The position numbers and the translations under genes are program-made. A stretch of DNA of 64,000 nt from Cyrtodaria siliqua. Taxonomy: Eukaryota; Mollusca; Bivalvia; Adapedonta; Hiatellidae. This document shows positions 27,370 through 38,194 of this stretch, one piece after another. Position 1 is the stretch's first letter, and each line of letters begins with the position of its first letter. The stretch spans positions 1 through 64,000 of the forward strand of contig JAWPHD010011192.1 of the NCBI GenBank assembly GCA_037043455.1, given 5' to 3'. The notes below the pieces were generated by a model. It searched no databases and was not told the origin of the DNA. It saw only the letters and a list, made by a program, of their open reading frames with translations.

Positions 27370-27485
27370 AGTGCCGCTTTGTGCGTTTGAACTGGCAGCC
27401 CAAACTCAAATTACACTCTTGGGTAATGATAGTGAGCGCGCGATAGTCGACGTCGCTCCTGACTGAGCTAAGCGGGCTCTAGATA
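27370..27485 (-). mobile_element. Possible tRNA-derived SINE head
   Basis: On the minus strand GCTTAGCTCAGTCAGGAGCG matches a tRNA D-arm/A box and CCAGTTCAAACGC resembles a B box. The A-to-B distance is longer than in a true tRNA, so it is at best a diverged SINE or tRNA pseudogene. No target duplication was identified. Confidence 0.4.
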
Positions 27486-28160
27486 TTACGCAATACATAC
27501 TATAGAAAAAGTGGAAGTCAAATAATAATTAAAACTTTTTTTTTCAAATTCAAGAATGTATTACTACAGACTTCTTTGGGTCTATGCTCAAGGTTTCATT
27601 AATACATTTTACTGAAATAAAAATTAGACAGTTATTTGGTTATCCTCAATATGATCTAAAAGTTATATTCTTTTCCCCAAATAGGACATTATCTTTTGTC
27701 ATACTGCAAAGTAAATTCTCAGGATTTCATTGGTCAATGCGCCGTAGACATGAGCCCATGTCTACGTCTCGAGACGTGAACATAGGACGAATTCCCCGTA
27801 GGTACCCCATTACTCAAATACACAAAAACAAAATGGCGACGATAACGTTACCGATTCGTTTTGAAAACCGCCGATTGTTGCCTTCCTATCGCTTTTCTGC
27901 GCTTTCCACTGAGTGTAAAAGTCTGAAATAATCTTAAGTGTATTATTTTTGGTATTTTATAGATAATAAAACATTAACATAGTGATAAAATACGTTTATT
28001 TTATTAAAAAATCCGCCAAATTTAACGACGTTAGAGCGATGACGTCACGAAAGTAAACAACGTCTAGTTAGAGGCACGTTACGGGGAAATTGGCGCAATA
28101 AAAATGAAATCGCGTTTTTTGCTGTTTTAAATGGATACAACTTTGAAGTATGACAAATTC
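27486..28160. other. Unrecognised 115-codon open frame region
   Basis: A plus-strand frame at 27,584-27,931 begins at a TTG, encodes a basic protein with no recognisable domain, and has no visible splice or promoter context. The sequence TGAGCCCATGTCTACGTC at about 27,750 shares TGAGCCCATGT with the palindrome at 28,161. I do not call a gene. Confidence 0.4.
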
Positions 28161-28268
28161 GTTATTAGGATTCTTGACAGGGAACATGGGCTCACATTCC
28201 CTGCCTGGAAATATATATTCCCAGGCAGGGAATGTGAGCCCATGTCCCCTGTCTAGAATCCTAATAAC
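28161..28268. repeat. 108-bp near-perfect palindrome (foldback)
   Basis: Two ~50-bp arms are reverse complements with only a few mismatches, centred near 28,214 on an AT-only core (AAATATATATT). Each arm contains CATGGGCTCACATTCCCTGC or its complement, and the outermost arms end in GTTATTAGGATTC. There is almost no spacer, so the whole sequence could extrude as a cruciform or fold into one hairpin. No coding content. It is either a short foldback element or an inverted duplication. Confidence 0.95.
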
Positions 28269-28779
28269 TAATAATATGACCATTTCCTATTGTGACGAAT
28301 GATAGACAACTTTCACAGACTGAATTTAAAGGATGTTTAATTGTTGTGTTATCAACGAATATTTCTCATTCACCTTTAGTTACAGCTTTTAGTGTCCACT
28401 AATATGTAGGATGTAGTTTATAAAAACATCCATAGATATTGAAATGAGAAACAATTACAGCATATATCATTCATGATTAGCACTGAGGTTTTGCCACATT
28501 GTCTCCGGTTTAGATTAAACAGACGCATTACTTTACAAGTTTCCGTTCAGTAATCATCGAAATAATAAATAAATCAGACGGTCAAACTGTATTTTTATTA
28601 GATAGCTATGCTAATTGTTGTAATTTGTAACATTATATGCGAAATGAGTATGCAAATATTATGTAGAATAAAACATTCGTCTGTTTCGCACATCATAACG
28701 TTATTATTTATGACATAGTCAGATTCAATTGAATAATATATCAATTTCCAGTTATCACTCAATGCTATATGAATTCATA
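28269..28779. other. No recognised feature
   Basis: AT-rich DNA without gene or repeat signal. Confidence 0.4.
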
Positions 28780-28780
28780 A

Positions 28781-28892
28781 GTACGGAAGCCTATAGGTAC
28801 ATTTTGAGTTATGACCTTTGACTTACGACTTTTGCCTAATGACTTTTGATTTATAACTTATGACTTTTGACTTATGAAGTATGTCTTACGAG
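28781..28892 (-). repeat. GTACGGAAG-headed heptamer repeat, copy 2
   Basis: The head GTACGGAAGCCTATAGG and ACATTTTGAGTTATGACC is followed by about ten degenerate TTATGAC/TTTTGAC heptamers. Same orientation as the copy at 26,878. Confidence 0.8.
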
Positions 28893-29609
28893 GAAAATGA
28901 ATGCGGGAAATTCATTCACGATGGATGACACAGTGGAGTCTACATAACCTGAAAGCGCAAACAACGAGGCAAGTATTTAATTATTCGATTAATTTATCGA
29001 TATTTACATAGTTTATGAAGTCATCTCATGGTTTATAAGATAATTTAAGTGAAAATGAAATAAAACCATATCATTTGAACGATGGATGAATGCAAAGAAC
29101 AATACAGTGAACAAAACACAACAGAAAATTTACATTCCGCAACCAGATCCGGCATGTCTACGGTTTGTTTGATTCTGATGATGACCCTAAGAATGACAAG
29201 AAAATGATGTTTGTAAATTGCAACAACCACTTAAATTGCAAAACAATTATTTCAGATGACAATGAGCTCAATGTGACAAATGTCTACATGACTGTAAAGA
29301 TTATACTTTTCTGAAATATTGTTGCAAACAGTCAGTTAATTCTGAAGAATATTGCTGGGTTGTTCTTACAAACCCATCACATGTGTTAAAAATGAACTTA
29401 TATTTTGATAATTTGTTTCATGAATATATTTTGTTAAACATTACAGATTACTAAAAGTAAGAAAATAAATGGAAGACATGCAGGTTACAGATGACATTTT
29501 GGATGGCTTCACACACCAGACGTACCCGACAAGTTATATCGCGTAGAGACGGGGGCATCGTCCTCTGTGCTATTAATGAATACCAGACTGTAACGTCTTT
29601 GACTGAGTT
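28893..29609. other. No recognised feature
   Basis: No gene or repeat family recognised. Overlapping 61-91-codon minus frames look like chance. Confidence 0.4.
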
Positions 29610-29632
29610 GGGGGGGGGGGGGGGGGGGGGGG
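29610..29632 (+). repeat. Poly(G) tract, 23 consecutive G
   Basis: An uninterrupted run of 23 G residues in otherwise AT-rich DNA. Minus-strand frames reading through it encode polyproline and should not be taken as protein. The exact length in an assembly is unreliable. Confidence 0.95.
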
Positions 29633-30434
29633 AAATATTTTGATGGAATTTGTTTCTCACAATTAGATACTAGTATTTTCCTTAAAACAAGAGGATTATA
29701 GAGTAAACCTAAGGAACAAATATTCCAAAAGAGGAGTTTAAGTCGGTTGCAGGTGAGCAGTGTGTTCTTTTGATAGATTATCAAGAGACATAAAAAGAAG
29801 TAAAATATACCAGAGATTCAAACTTAGCATACTCTGACGATGAGGAGTGAATACAATAAGTTGTTATTCATTGACAGACTGTTATAGGGTACCAGGTTAT
29901 CCAGAGGTTGAAGACTACAATCCTTTGCAGGATGGGTTCCAAGTTGTATATGTAGCAGTGAAAAATAAACTTTAAATTAATAAATGTTCTTGGTGTTATA
30001 ACCAAATATCACAATAGTGGTTCATGTTCTTATACTCGGTATAAAGATGGTAAAGATGGTGGAAATCTTGCTTAGGGAGTAAATGCTTAGCATGATATCT
30101 GTGTGATCTCCTGGTGAATACAGAGTGTCAGTTGATAACAATATTTTCTTGAGGCACCATTGAACTTTACGTTGAATCCAGTGGCAGTTGACGTTCAGGA
30201 CATTGAAGTATCACTAACTGTGTCGTTGATATATTATTTTTCAGTAGTTGGTGGTGTACAAATCAAAATATGTTCTAAGTCGTTAAAACATTAATTTTAC
30301 AAATAAAACAGGGTGTCAGACTTGTGGGTGAGAGATAGGATGTCAACATTAAGGATTAGTTTTATATCCGTTTTAGGTATCTTAGTTTATATGTTTCTTT
30401 ACATAGTTAAACATAAGTTTACCCAAGATTACAT
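29633..30434. other. No recognised feature
   Basis: AT-rich DNA without gene, RNA or repeat signal. Confidence 0.4.
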
Positions 30435-30675
30435 AAAGTGACAAGTCATTAGTCAATAGTCATAAGACATTGGTCACAAATCACAAATCATAAGTCACAG
30501 GTCATTAGTCACAAGTCACTAGTCATTAATCACAAGACATTAGTCACAAGTCATTTGTCACAATTCATTCTAATAAGTCATTAGTCACAAGTCACTAGTC
30601 ATTAGTCACAAGTCATTTGTCACAATTCATTACTAATAAGTCATTAGTCACTAGTCATGAGTCATTAGTCACAAG
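30435..30675 (+). repeat. Heptamer repeat array of AGTCATA/AGTCACA type
   Basis: About 30 degenerate heptamers built on AGTCAYA, with a higher-order unit visible as ATTAGTCACAAGTCACTAGTC repeated in part. This is the inverse strand sense of the heptamers at 26,878 and 28,781. Confidence 0.85.
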
Positions 30676-30697
30676 AAGCCTATGTATAATTATGCTT

Positions 30698-31102
30698 ATA
30701 TTCAATTCAATTCAATATTTTATCTGGCATAACATTTACATGTTTTTTGCCTAAACAAGGCGATGTACAATACAAAAACCCTCTAGAGAGAAGTACAAAC
30801 AAACATATTTCGTTCCTTATGTATGTTTATATTAGAATGGTTGTGTTCCACCTTTAACAGTACACATAGCCAAAATACAGGTCACGTTTATTTAGTATAA
30901 CACAACTTGTTTATATCGTAAATGGTTGTCAAGGCAGGACTTTAGGTATAACTCGTAAACAAGAAACTGCTCAGTGAAATCAAAGAAAAAGATAGTCTTA
31001 TATTGTTCAATGGATGAATGTATGAATCCAGATTCACTACAGGAGCTTGACCCCACGACCTTATGTTTCAGAGGCGAGCGCACTGAACCACTACCACCGC
31101 AT
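30698..31102 (-). mobile_element. tRNA-derived SINE with pentamer tail (candidate)
   Basis: On the minus strand the head contains an A-box-like TAGTGGTTCAGTGCGC (31,078-31,094) and a B-box-like GGGGTCAAGCTCC (31,043-31,054). Reading on along the minus strand the element ends in ATATTGAATTGAATTGAAT, a pentamer microsatellite tail of the sort used by some LINE and SINE families. The ~405-bp length is long for a simple SINE, so the tail region may be a separate LINE 3' end. Confidence 0.6.
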
Positions 31103-32424
31103 AAATTGGCTTTAAGCTATCAGTGAAATAAAGTATTTATATGTGCATGTATAATGCCAAGTAAAACATTAAGTCAAAAGGACAATTAAAAAAATGTATT
31201 GTTACCACAGTAGTCTTAGAATGTATGCTTACGGCTTGAATAAATAAAATGCTAGATTTTCATTCTCTCCTGATTCTTCTTTTTGGGACGCCCCTCAGTT
31301 GTATTGCTTCACTTTTTTAGGTTCATAAATCCGAGCCATCTTCAATACAGTCATCAGCATTCGTTTGGGAGCAGCTGTGCATCACAACTTACAAAATAAC
31401 TCCTTTAGGTAAATTATATATGCAAATACTCATGAAACAGATACAAATGTAAATGCATTTAACATAATTGGTATGTAGTATGATGTGACCTATATTTAGT
31501 AAAACAAATTACGGAAAACAAGATAAACAGCTTCCGTCCACATTTTAATAAATTGGACGGACTTCCAGATTCCAGCAATTTGTAATTTATTATGACCTAT
31601 TTATACTTTCGCCAGAGGTCCGAGGTGAAACATATACTCAGTTGCAAGAGAAACTTGACACTTTGGAAATTTTACTTAACAACTTATCCTCTTTATCTAG
31701 CGACAGTCCCTTAATGATTCGACCTATTGAAAAACAAATGACAACATGGTATTGACAATGGAATGATTAAAACTTTGGTACCAAACATGGCATATTCATG
31801 GCATATTCATTTTGGAATTTGTCAATTTAATTCTAAAAACATTTATATAATAAAATCTAAACAAAACTCAGCGTCCACTTTCTTTTGCAACTGAGTTTAA
31901 AATTCTTTAAAATTGTATACATGTTTCCCATTCATTTTTCTAGAGTTTTTAGTCGAGGTGATGACTTTAATATTCGTAATCTTTGTATAACTCAATAGCT
32001 ACTCTATCAAGGCTACCGTTACCACATACTTCGAGATACCTTTGCGAAAATGTATTATCGTAACACTGATCTACTTTTAAAATATAAAGTAATTTAAGAA
32101 CTCTTCTGCGACAAGGACTATGACAATCTGACTTCTTTGGTGACATGATTTACAAACTTCGTAAGATATTTGATAATAATCACTTTCCTACGGTCTTTAT
32201 CAAACTTTTTTAAACGTTTATCAAAATAGTTGATGACCCATTTACAGTTCGCCACTATGCGTTCGTCTTTGATTGTGCGATGATCGGACATAGTGGGGAC
32301 CCAGAGATGATGTTTAGCTAAATCCGAAAAGGACGGTAACGTTTGATGTTTGTCTTCAATTTTGCCTTTTCGTACTCATAATGGTTTATTCTCGTATTGC
32401 TCTGCTGTCTGCCAAATTATTGAT
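31103..32424. other. No recognised feature
   Basis: About 1.3 kb without gene, RNA or recognised repeat. Confidence 0.4.
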
Positions 32425-32830
32425 TACTTGCATTGTGGCTGTATATGTTTTTTTTAATATTCACATATACATGATCATCTATTTGTAATACTGCCTATTA
32501 ATGGTGCATTGTTTATTGGATAATATAACCCGCCGATGATGTCTTTATTTACACTGTCCCGTTTGGGATGACAATATGGCAAGAGTGAAGTCTGGTTCGC
32601 CCTAAAACCTGGTTTAAACCCCTCAGAGGCCAAAAAGCCTCTGGCCGTTCCAAGGCGGTAGCTCTATTGTCAACCCGTGTGTGTTTGTTATGTCAAAATC
32701 CTTGGTTCTTGTTTACGTTGAAATTATTGTTTGTTTTAATACGTGTTTTGGTTGACTGTGTTCTGTGACAGCTACATGTCCTGTTCGACGTTTATATCTG
32801 CTTTTATAAATCTAAGTTTTTAAGCCAAAT
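32425..32830 (+). repeat. Dispersed family R3, copy 1
   Basis: Shares with the other R3 copies, in order: ACATGATCATCTATTTGT, a CACTGTCCCGTTT/GGGATGACAATA block, CCTAAAACCTGG, CGTTCCAAGGCGGTAGC, TATTGTCAACC, GGTTGACTGTGTTCTGTGA and CCTGTTCGACGTTTATATC. Copies lie at 35,010, 42,260, 49,725, 53,000 and 54,095. The short open frames in these copies are repeat-derived. Class unknown; about 400-600 bp, non-coding. Confidence 0.85.
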
Positions 32831-32984
32831 CCCACCGAAATTTGCGAGTATCAGAGACTGTTAATGTTTGTTCTATTTTTATAGTATGTTGCATTCATTT
32901 TAGAAAGAGTTATGCAAGACAACTTGTAAAACCTGTAAATCACAACGACCAAGAAAGCTATTTGCCAGCAAGGTGCTTTTCGAC

Positions 32985-33860
32985 ATCTTGTTAGCTTTAC
33001 TGGCCGAAAGCCATGTGAGCTGATGGGATGACGTGTTGTCGGTCGTCTGTCTTCATTCGTTGATTCTTACTTGCGGGCAATCTAACCCCTCCATTTTTCT
33101 CCGATCTTTACCAGACGTAGAGAGTACTTATGTATCAATAAGATCTCAGACACTTGAATCAGACAGATATATCTGAGTTATGTTCCTCAGATTATGAGTT
33201 GGCCTTGATACAACATCAACAATTTTAATTTACCGTCTGGTCTGAAGCAAACGTTCACAGAAAATGTATCATTTATATACTAATACGATCTTGGATTACT
33301 TCTTTAAGCAGGTATATTCGATGGTATCAAGGTGAGCTATCTGCACTTGAATCTTCAAAAATGACCTTATCGGGCAAGTTCTTGAATCGTCTATATCGAA
33401 TTGTATTCGAGTGAGTTAAATGTCTTGAATTAACAAAACTGACATAGTTTGATATTGTTACCGCTACAGTACTTCTATTTTTCAACCTATCTTAACAAAA
33501 TAAGTACAGACTGTGCATTATAATAATATATTGGACAAGATTTTCAACATTGTATAGCTGATGGTATTAATGGGAGTTATCTGCCCTTGAAATGCCAAAA
33601 AAATGGCATGGAATGGCCTTTTTACCAATATAGCACTTCCATTTGTTTTAAGATTTTAACAAAATTTTCAAAGAATGTGTGAAATAACAAGACATTGGAC
33701 AAATTGTTCAAGCATATATATCCGATGATATTAAAATTAATTGTCTGCCCTTGAAACGGAAGAAGTTAACATAATTCGTTACCACCATAACACTTTCATG
33801 TCCCAAACCTTAACATAATGTGTAAATCTAAACCAGACATATTATACTGCAAGTATCACC
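32985..33860 (-). mobile_element. Tandem-core element with GACGGACGG-type terminus, copy 2
   Basis: The left end (TTAGCTTTACTGG, then GCTGATGGGATGACG, TTGTCGGTCGTCTGTC) is an inverted relative of the right end of the element at 38,195-40,160. To its right are diverged tandem units marked by TATATCCGATGATATTAA- and TGCCCTTGAAA-type strings near 33,312, 33,553 and 33,716. It contains the small hairpin TGGCCGAAAGCCA. The right boundary is uncertain. Interpreted as a non-autonomous Helentron-like element by analogy only. Confidence 0.6.
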
Positions 33861-34675
33861 AGGTACACATTAAAAAGGCCACTGTAATAGTTTTGTGATT
33901 CTGAAATGCAAGTATGTTAGTACATGTTAAAAGCATGTAAGGTTACATACGTAGCACACTAGTATATTATAACTATGGGTACGTAGTCAGATATAAATGT
34001 AGAAGTGGGTGTCTATAGGACCTTTTATTTTACTTTCCAGACTAGCCGAACTGACACTGGCTTAATTATATATATTTGATAACTATAACATCCTCAAAAT
34101 GCATACTGATAGTCACACACGTATATATTTAGCAGTTCGGAACACCAACATACATATGACATAAATAAAAACATGTATCACTCACTGAATAGCGATGTTC
34201 TGTCATATACATGTTACCATACGTTTAAGTATTTCGTATCTATAAGTCTAAGACATAATATATTACAATGTCGAATATAAACAGAAACAGCCTTAAGTTA
34301 GCAGTCCCCTGTATTTAGCAGTCAAATGTCGACCACAAGCAGTACTTTACAAACTCCCGTTAACGTCTTACAAGAAAATGAACGTGTGAATAGCAGCTTT
34401 CTGTTTTTTAGAGCCACTACGGTTCCATGGGTGGATTTTTTACAGACATATACGACTGTTTATCCATCAACCATGTGATTCCTATATTCCTATCAGTAAA
34501 TTATAGTTGCAATGCAATACTATATAATTGATAGATATGAGCTACATGCTGCAGTTCCATACCAAGATATCAGGAGACAATTCTAAAAAATGGTTCAGCA
34601 TCTACACCAAAAATATACAAGTGTCCACCATTTAAGATTGTTTCCGCTTACCTTTTCATAAAAAAGTCGTTATTT
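33861..34675. other. No recognised feature
   Basis: AT-rich DNA without recognisable gene or repeat. Confidence 0.4.
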
Positions 34676-34677
34676 AT

Positions 34678-34740
34678 ATTTCATAAGTCATAAGTCAAAA
34701 GTCATAAGTCGTAAGTCACAGGTCATAACTTCCGTACATA
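34678..34740 (+). repeat. GTACGGAAG-headed heptamer repeat, copy 3 (inverted)
   Basis: About six AGTCATA heptamers end in CATAACTTCCGTACATAAG, the inverse of the head seen at 26,878 and 28,781. Confidence 0.8.
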
Positions 34741-35009
34741 AGAACTCATTGTACATTTTTTTTGTGTCATGCTAATTATAAAGTTTTGAATTATAGTAAC
34801 TGCTGATGAAACTGTATTTATGACTTTCCATAATAACTCGTAATTCAGGAAAGTATATTATTAACAAGTTCATGTTTATGGAACTAAATGCATGTAAACA
34901 AAATATACCAAATCCAGGAAAACACGATTACATTAAACTGTAACTATGATTTGACGTTTTCCTTAAATATTGATTGTTTGCCAAGTCATAGAGTACTAGC
35001 ATTGTGTTT

Positions 35010-35525
35010 TTTAAAGCTTTTTTATATTCATAAATACATGATCATCTATGTGTTATACTTATAAGGCCTTTTTTAATTCATCCTTGTTGGTTAGAAAATA
35101 TAGCTTGAGGGAATTCATTTTTTACACTGTCCTGTTTTATTGGGATTACAATAGGGTAAGAGTGAGGTGTGATGCACCCTAGAACCTGGTAAAAAATAGA
35201 TATAAAAAAGTCGAACTGGAAATGCAGCATTCACGGACCACAGTCAACCACAAACATGCATAGAAACAAACAGCAACTAAAAAGATGAATAAGGCATGAC
35301 ATGATATCACAAACATAAAATGGTTGACAATAGGGCTACCAACCCCAAGAGACATTTTCGCCACTGACCGTTCCAAGACAACTGCCCTATTATCAACTCG
35401 TTTATGTTTGTTTGATTCGTGTTAACATTATAATTGTTGTTTGTTTTAATGCGTGTTTTTGGTTGACTGTGTTCTGTGAAAACTGCGTTTTCTGTTCGAC
35501 TTTTATACCTACTGTTATTAACGTT
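35010..35525 (+). repeat. Dispersed family R3, copy 2, with internal inverted segment
   Basis: The outer parts follow R3 order from ACATGATCATCTATGTGT to CTGTTCGACTTTTATACC. Between 35,196 and about 35,335 lies an inverted copy of the R3 3' half (AAAAGTCGAACTGG through AAATGGTTGACAATAGGG). The element can therefore fold back on itself. The 65-codon minus and 62-codon plus frames here are mirror products of this inversion. Confidence 0.85.
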
Positions 35526-36844
35526 CTTTTAGTAAGAGATACTCTTTTACCTAGTGGTATTTTATTTTATCGGACTTGCCTGTATATGACATACCGCTGA
35601 ATATCGCAAAAACAATGGCACAGCCTGTGAAATGCTATTTAAGCAGATTGTTAAGATATTTCCAGAGATATTTCAGTATACCAGTATACAAGGGTTCTTC
35701 GGGGTTGAGTAATTTATATTTTGAATATTTCATTTGAACAGACTTAATAGTTTAGGTTATATGTTTGAAAGATATTTTGTAACGGTAGCCGTTTTGGAAG
35801 TTGGGTTATTTAAATTTTAGAAAGTTAAAAGATATATGCCTTAGAAAATGTCCCGTGAAGTTGGCCATGTGACTTCTGAAGAGTTATTTTAAACGTCTCA
35901 CACCACAATTAATTTTCCAAAGGGTCCCATTGTAACGTTTTTGTTCGTGGCATAGAGATAAAAAAGATTTTGCAACATGTATTTATGCTTAAATTCTTCA
36001 TTGATCCAATATCTGCATGTTATTAACTTTTAACAAATATTTACCAGATTGAATTTTTTTTAATTTCATGTTTGCCTATCAAAGTTTAGACAAAAATACA
36101 ACCCCGTGGAGATTAGACCCATGATGTGTAAAATGAGGCAGAATTAGCTAGAAATCTTATATCAACATGCATTTTTCTGTGATCTCTTCCTAAAATGCTG
36201 TAGATTTAGAACCTGGTAAAGATAAATCAATTATCCTGTAAAATGTAGAAAAGCGAACTTGATTTTTTTATCTACCTCCTTCATCTCTAGGGCACGAATA
36301 TTCAAGGGAGATAATAGTGGTGTGATCCTAAACAAATGCTCACGGACGACGATGACGACTACGACGGGCGAAGGGCCTTTTATTCTTGTGTCCCAATATC
36401 TAATATTATATTTTCAATCAGAGGGGATAATGCAAACAGTTATAATCTGCTGACAGCGAAGCACGTTCTAGTCATCTTCTTCTGTTCACGTATGAACTTC
36501 ACGTATTGCGCATGCAATCAGGACTCTTATTCATTCGATCTGTGGAGATCGCCGAGCCCGATACTTGTATTTAGATATCGGTGGTACATATTCAAATGTT
36601 TTTGTTTTCTTACGTAAATGTCGATGCGGTGGTTCCACTACTCCGGCCGATAAAGGCTCCGGGTATAGTTTAACCACCCATAGGATATGTTATCTGCTTT
36701 TTAATTTAGTGTTTTGACCGTTACTTGTGATGCGCAGGCTTCATAACCGCTGCTCCCAACTAAATTCCATTTTGTTTAGTTCGCTCTTCGGGGCATATAA
36801 TTGCATTATATATTGGGACCATACGCCGCAGGACATGTATTAGT
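35526..36844. other. No recognised feature
   Basis: About 1.3 kb with only short open frames (36,259-36,617) that show no recognisable domain. Confidence 0.4.
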
Positions 36845-37030
36845 GGCAGTAAATATGGCATGTCCACCGCCATATGTATGCCATCTTCGGGATTGTTAAA
36901 CTTTTGTACTATTGATTTTATGAATATTGTGTTCTGCTCAACCCGGGGCTAGGGGGCGTGAACGGTAACAAGCATATTTCACTACCGTTCATAAACAGTT
37001 TCAATCAAACCGAGACTGCAATATTTCGTA
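36845..37030 (-). repeat. Dispersed family R1, copy 1
   Basis: On the minus strand it runs TTGCAGTCTCGGTTTGATTG, CGGTAGTGAAATATGC, CTAGCCCCGGGTTGAGCAG, CCCGAAGATGGCATACATA to GGCGGTGGACATGCC. It contains the internal hairpin GAACGGTAG/CTACCGTTC in degenerate form. Copies are at 43,193 and 46,337. About 180 bp, non-coding, class unknown. Confidence 0.88.
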
Positions 37031-37939
37031 TTTGTCGTGTTCGGCCGTTTCTAAAGGACCACTTTCATACTCTTTCATGTTAGTGTCTCAAACAGCGAAA
37101 CAGTTTGCGGCCGGAATGTGAACATGATAAACTTTCTATCATGGGAAATACAGCAATAATCCTTATCCTTTGTGGAGCAGTTTCGTAAAGAGCCAAGCGT
37201 GTGCGAGGTACGAATCCCGCACGAGTTACGCTACATATTCATGTCTTTAGTCGTATGTTACATGTATGACTGCTGAGTAAAATGTGATTATTGATCTTTA
37301 TATTGTCACGTGAGGTGTGGGGTGATATTCGAACTGAATGTATAATTGAAATTACAAATGTGATGTCACAATATGTATTACATTGAAAATGATAAAACAT
37401 CCACGTTCCTTTTAAAAACGTATTGTTCAATTATACCTTTATTTAGGAAAAAGTCGTTTACTTTTACATAGTGTAGACATTGTTAAAAAACGCACACTAT
37501 AGATATCAAATCGCATATGAGTTGTTTCTGGATAAATATTCACCGATGGCAGATGACGCCACATAAAATTATATTCTCTTTAATGGAAGGACTTTCATAG
37601 TTGGAATGAGCGTTTAGGGAATTTCGTAAATGTTTCACTTATGTATTCACGCATTTGCATACATTGCTTTAGATTCATGGATAATAACGTTATTGCTATA
37701 TAAATCTCGCGAGACTCAACAACATAGTCGATTTATTCTCTGTGTAACCTTATCTTGTTACGTTGATTTAACGTTCCCATGGATCTGTCTGCTTATCAAT
37801 AATTGTTAATTTCCATTTAATGTCCATTAATCTATACGTACTCGTATATCTATGAAAAAAGCATTCAACTGAAATACTCAAGTTGTCATTTGCGTTTTTC
37901 GAGCCAAATTTTAAAAGTAGACTACGACTAACCTGTTGC
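37031..37939. other. No recognised feature
   Basis: A B-box-like GTACGAATCCCGC near 37,209 might be a SINE remnant but no A box is seen. Otherwise empty. Confidence 0.4.
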
Positions 37940-38046
37940 AAGGAGGCGTGAGAGGTGTTGCATCTTATATTACCCATCATTAACAGACTTAATAAAACCG
38001 AGTCAGCTTCATTTCTTTGTTAGTTGTGTTCGTTGCTCCCAAAGAT
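37940..38046 (-). repeat. Dispersed family R2, copy 1
   Basis: Minus-strand order: GGGAGCAACGAACACAACTA, ACTCGGTTTTATTAAGTCTG, then ATATAAGATGCAACACCTCT and CACGCCTCC. Other copies are at 42,525, 43,488, 44,880, 44,990, 45,265, 45,350, 49,085 and 51,985. The core resembles the R1 core (CTCGGTTT-ATTGAG-CTGTTCATGA), so the two families seem related. Confidence 0.85.
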
Positions 38047-38194
38047 CTATTTTTCAGTATTTATTCTAAGTGTCGTAATCTCGTACACATCGTATACAAA
38101 CTAACTGTTAACACCGAACATGATTTTATTATTGCAAGACCATACAATGCTTATTTCTTAAATACTGAATGCTCCTTTCAGAACAATTTTAAAC

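Noticed and set aside
27584..27931. 115-codon plus-strand frame as a host gene
   Set aside because: Starts at TTG, no recognised domain, no splice or promoter evidence; length is plausible by chance.
29451..29784. Polyproline-containing minus-strand proteins
   Set aside because: The proline run is the poly(G) tract read in reverse.
37195..37225. B-box-like GTACGAATCCCGC as another SINE
   Set aside because: No A box, tail or target duplication seen.
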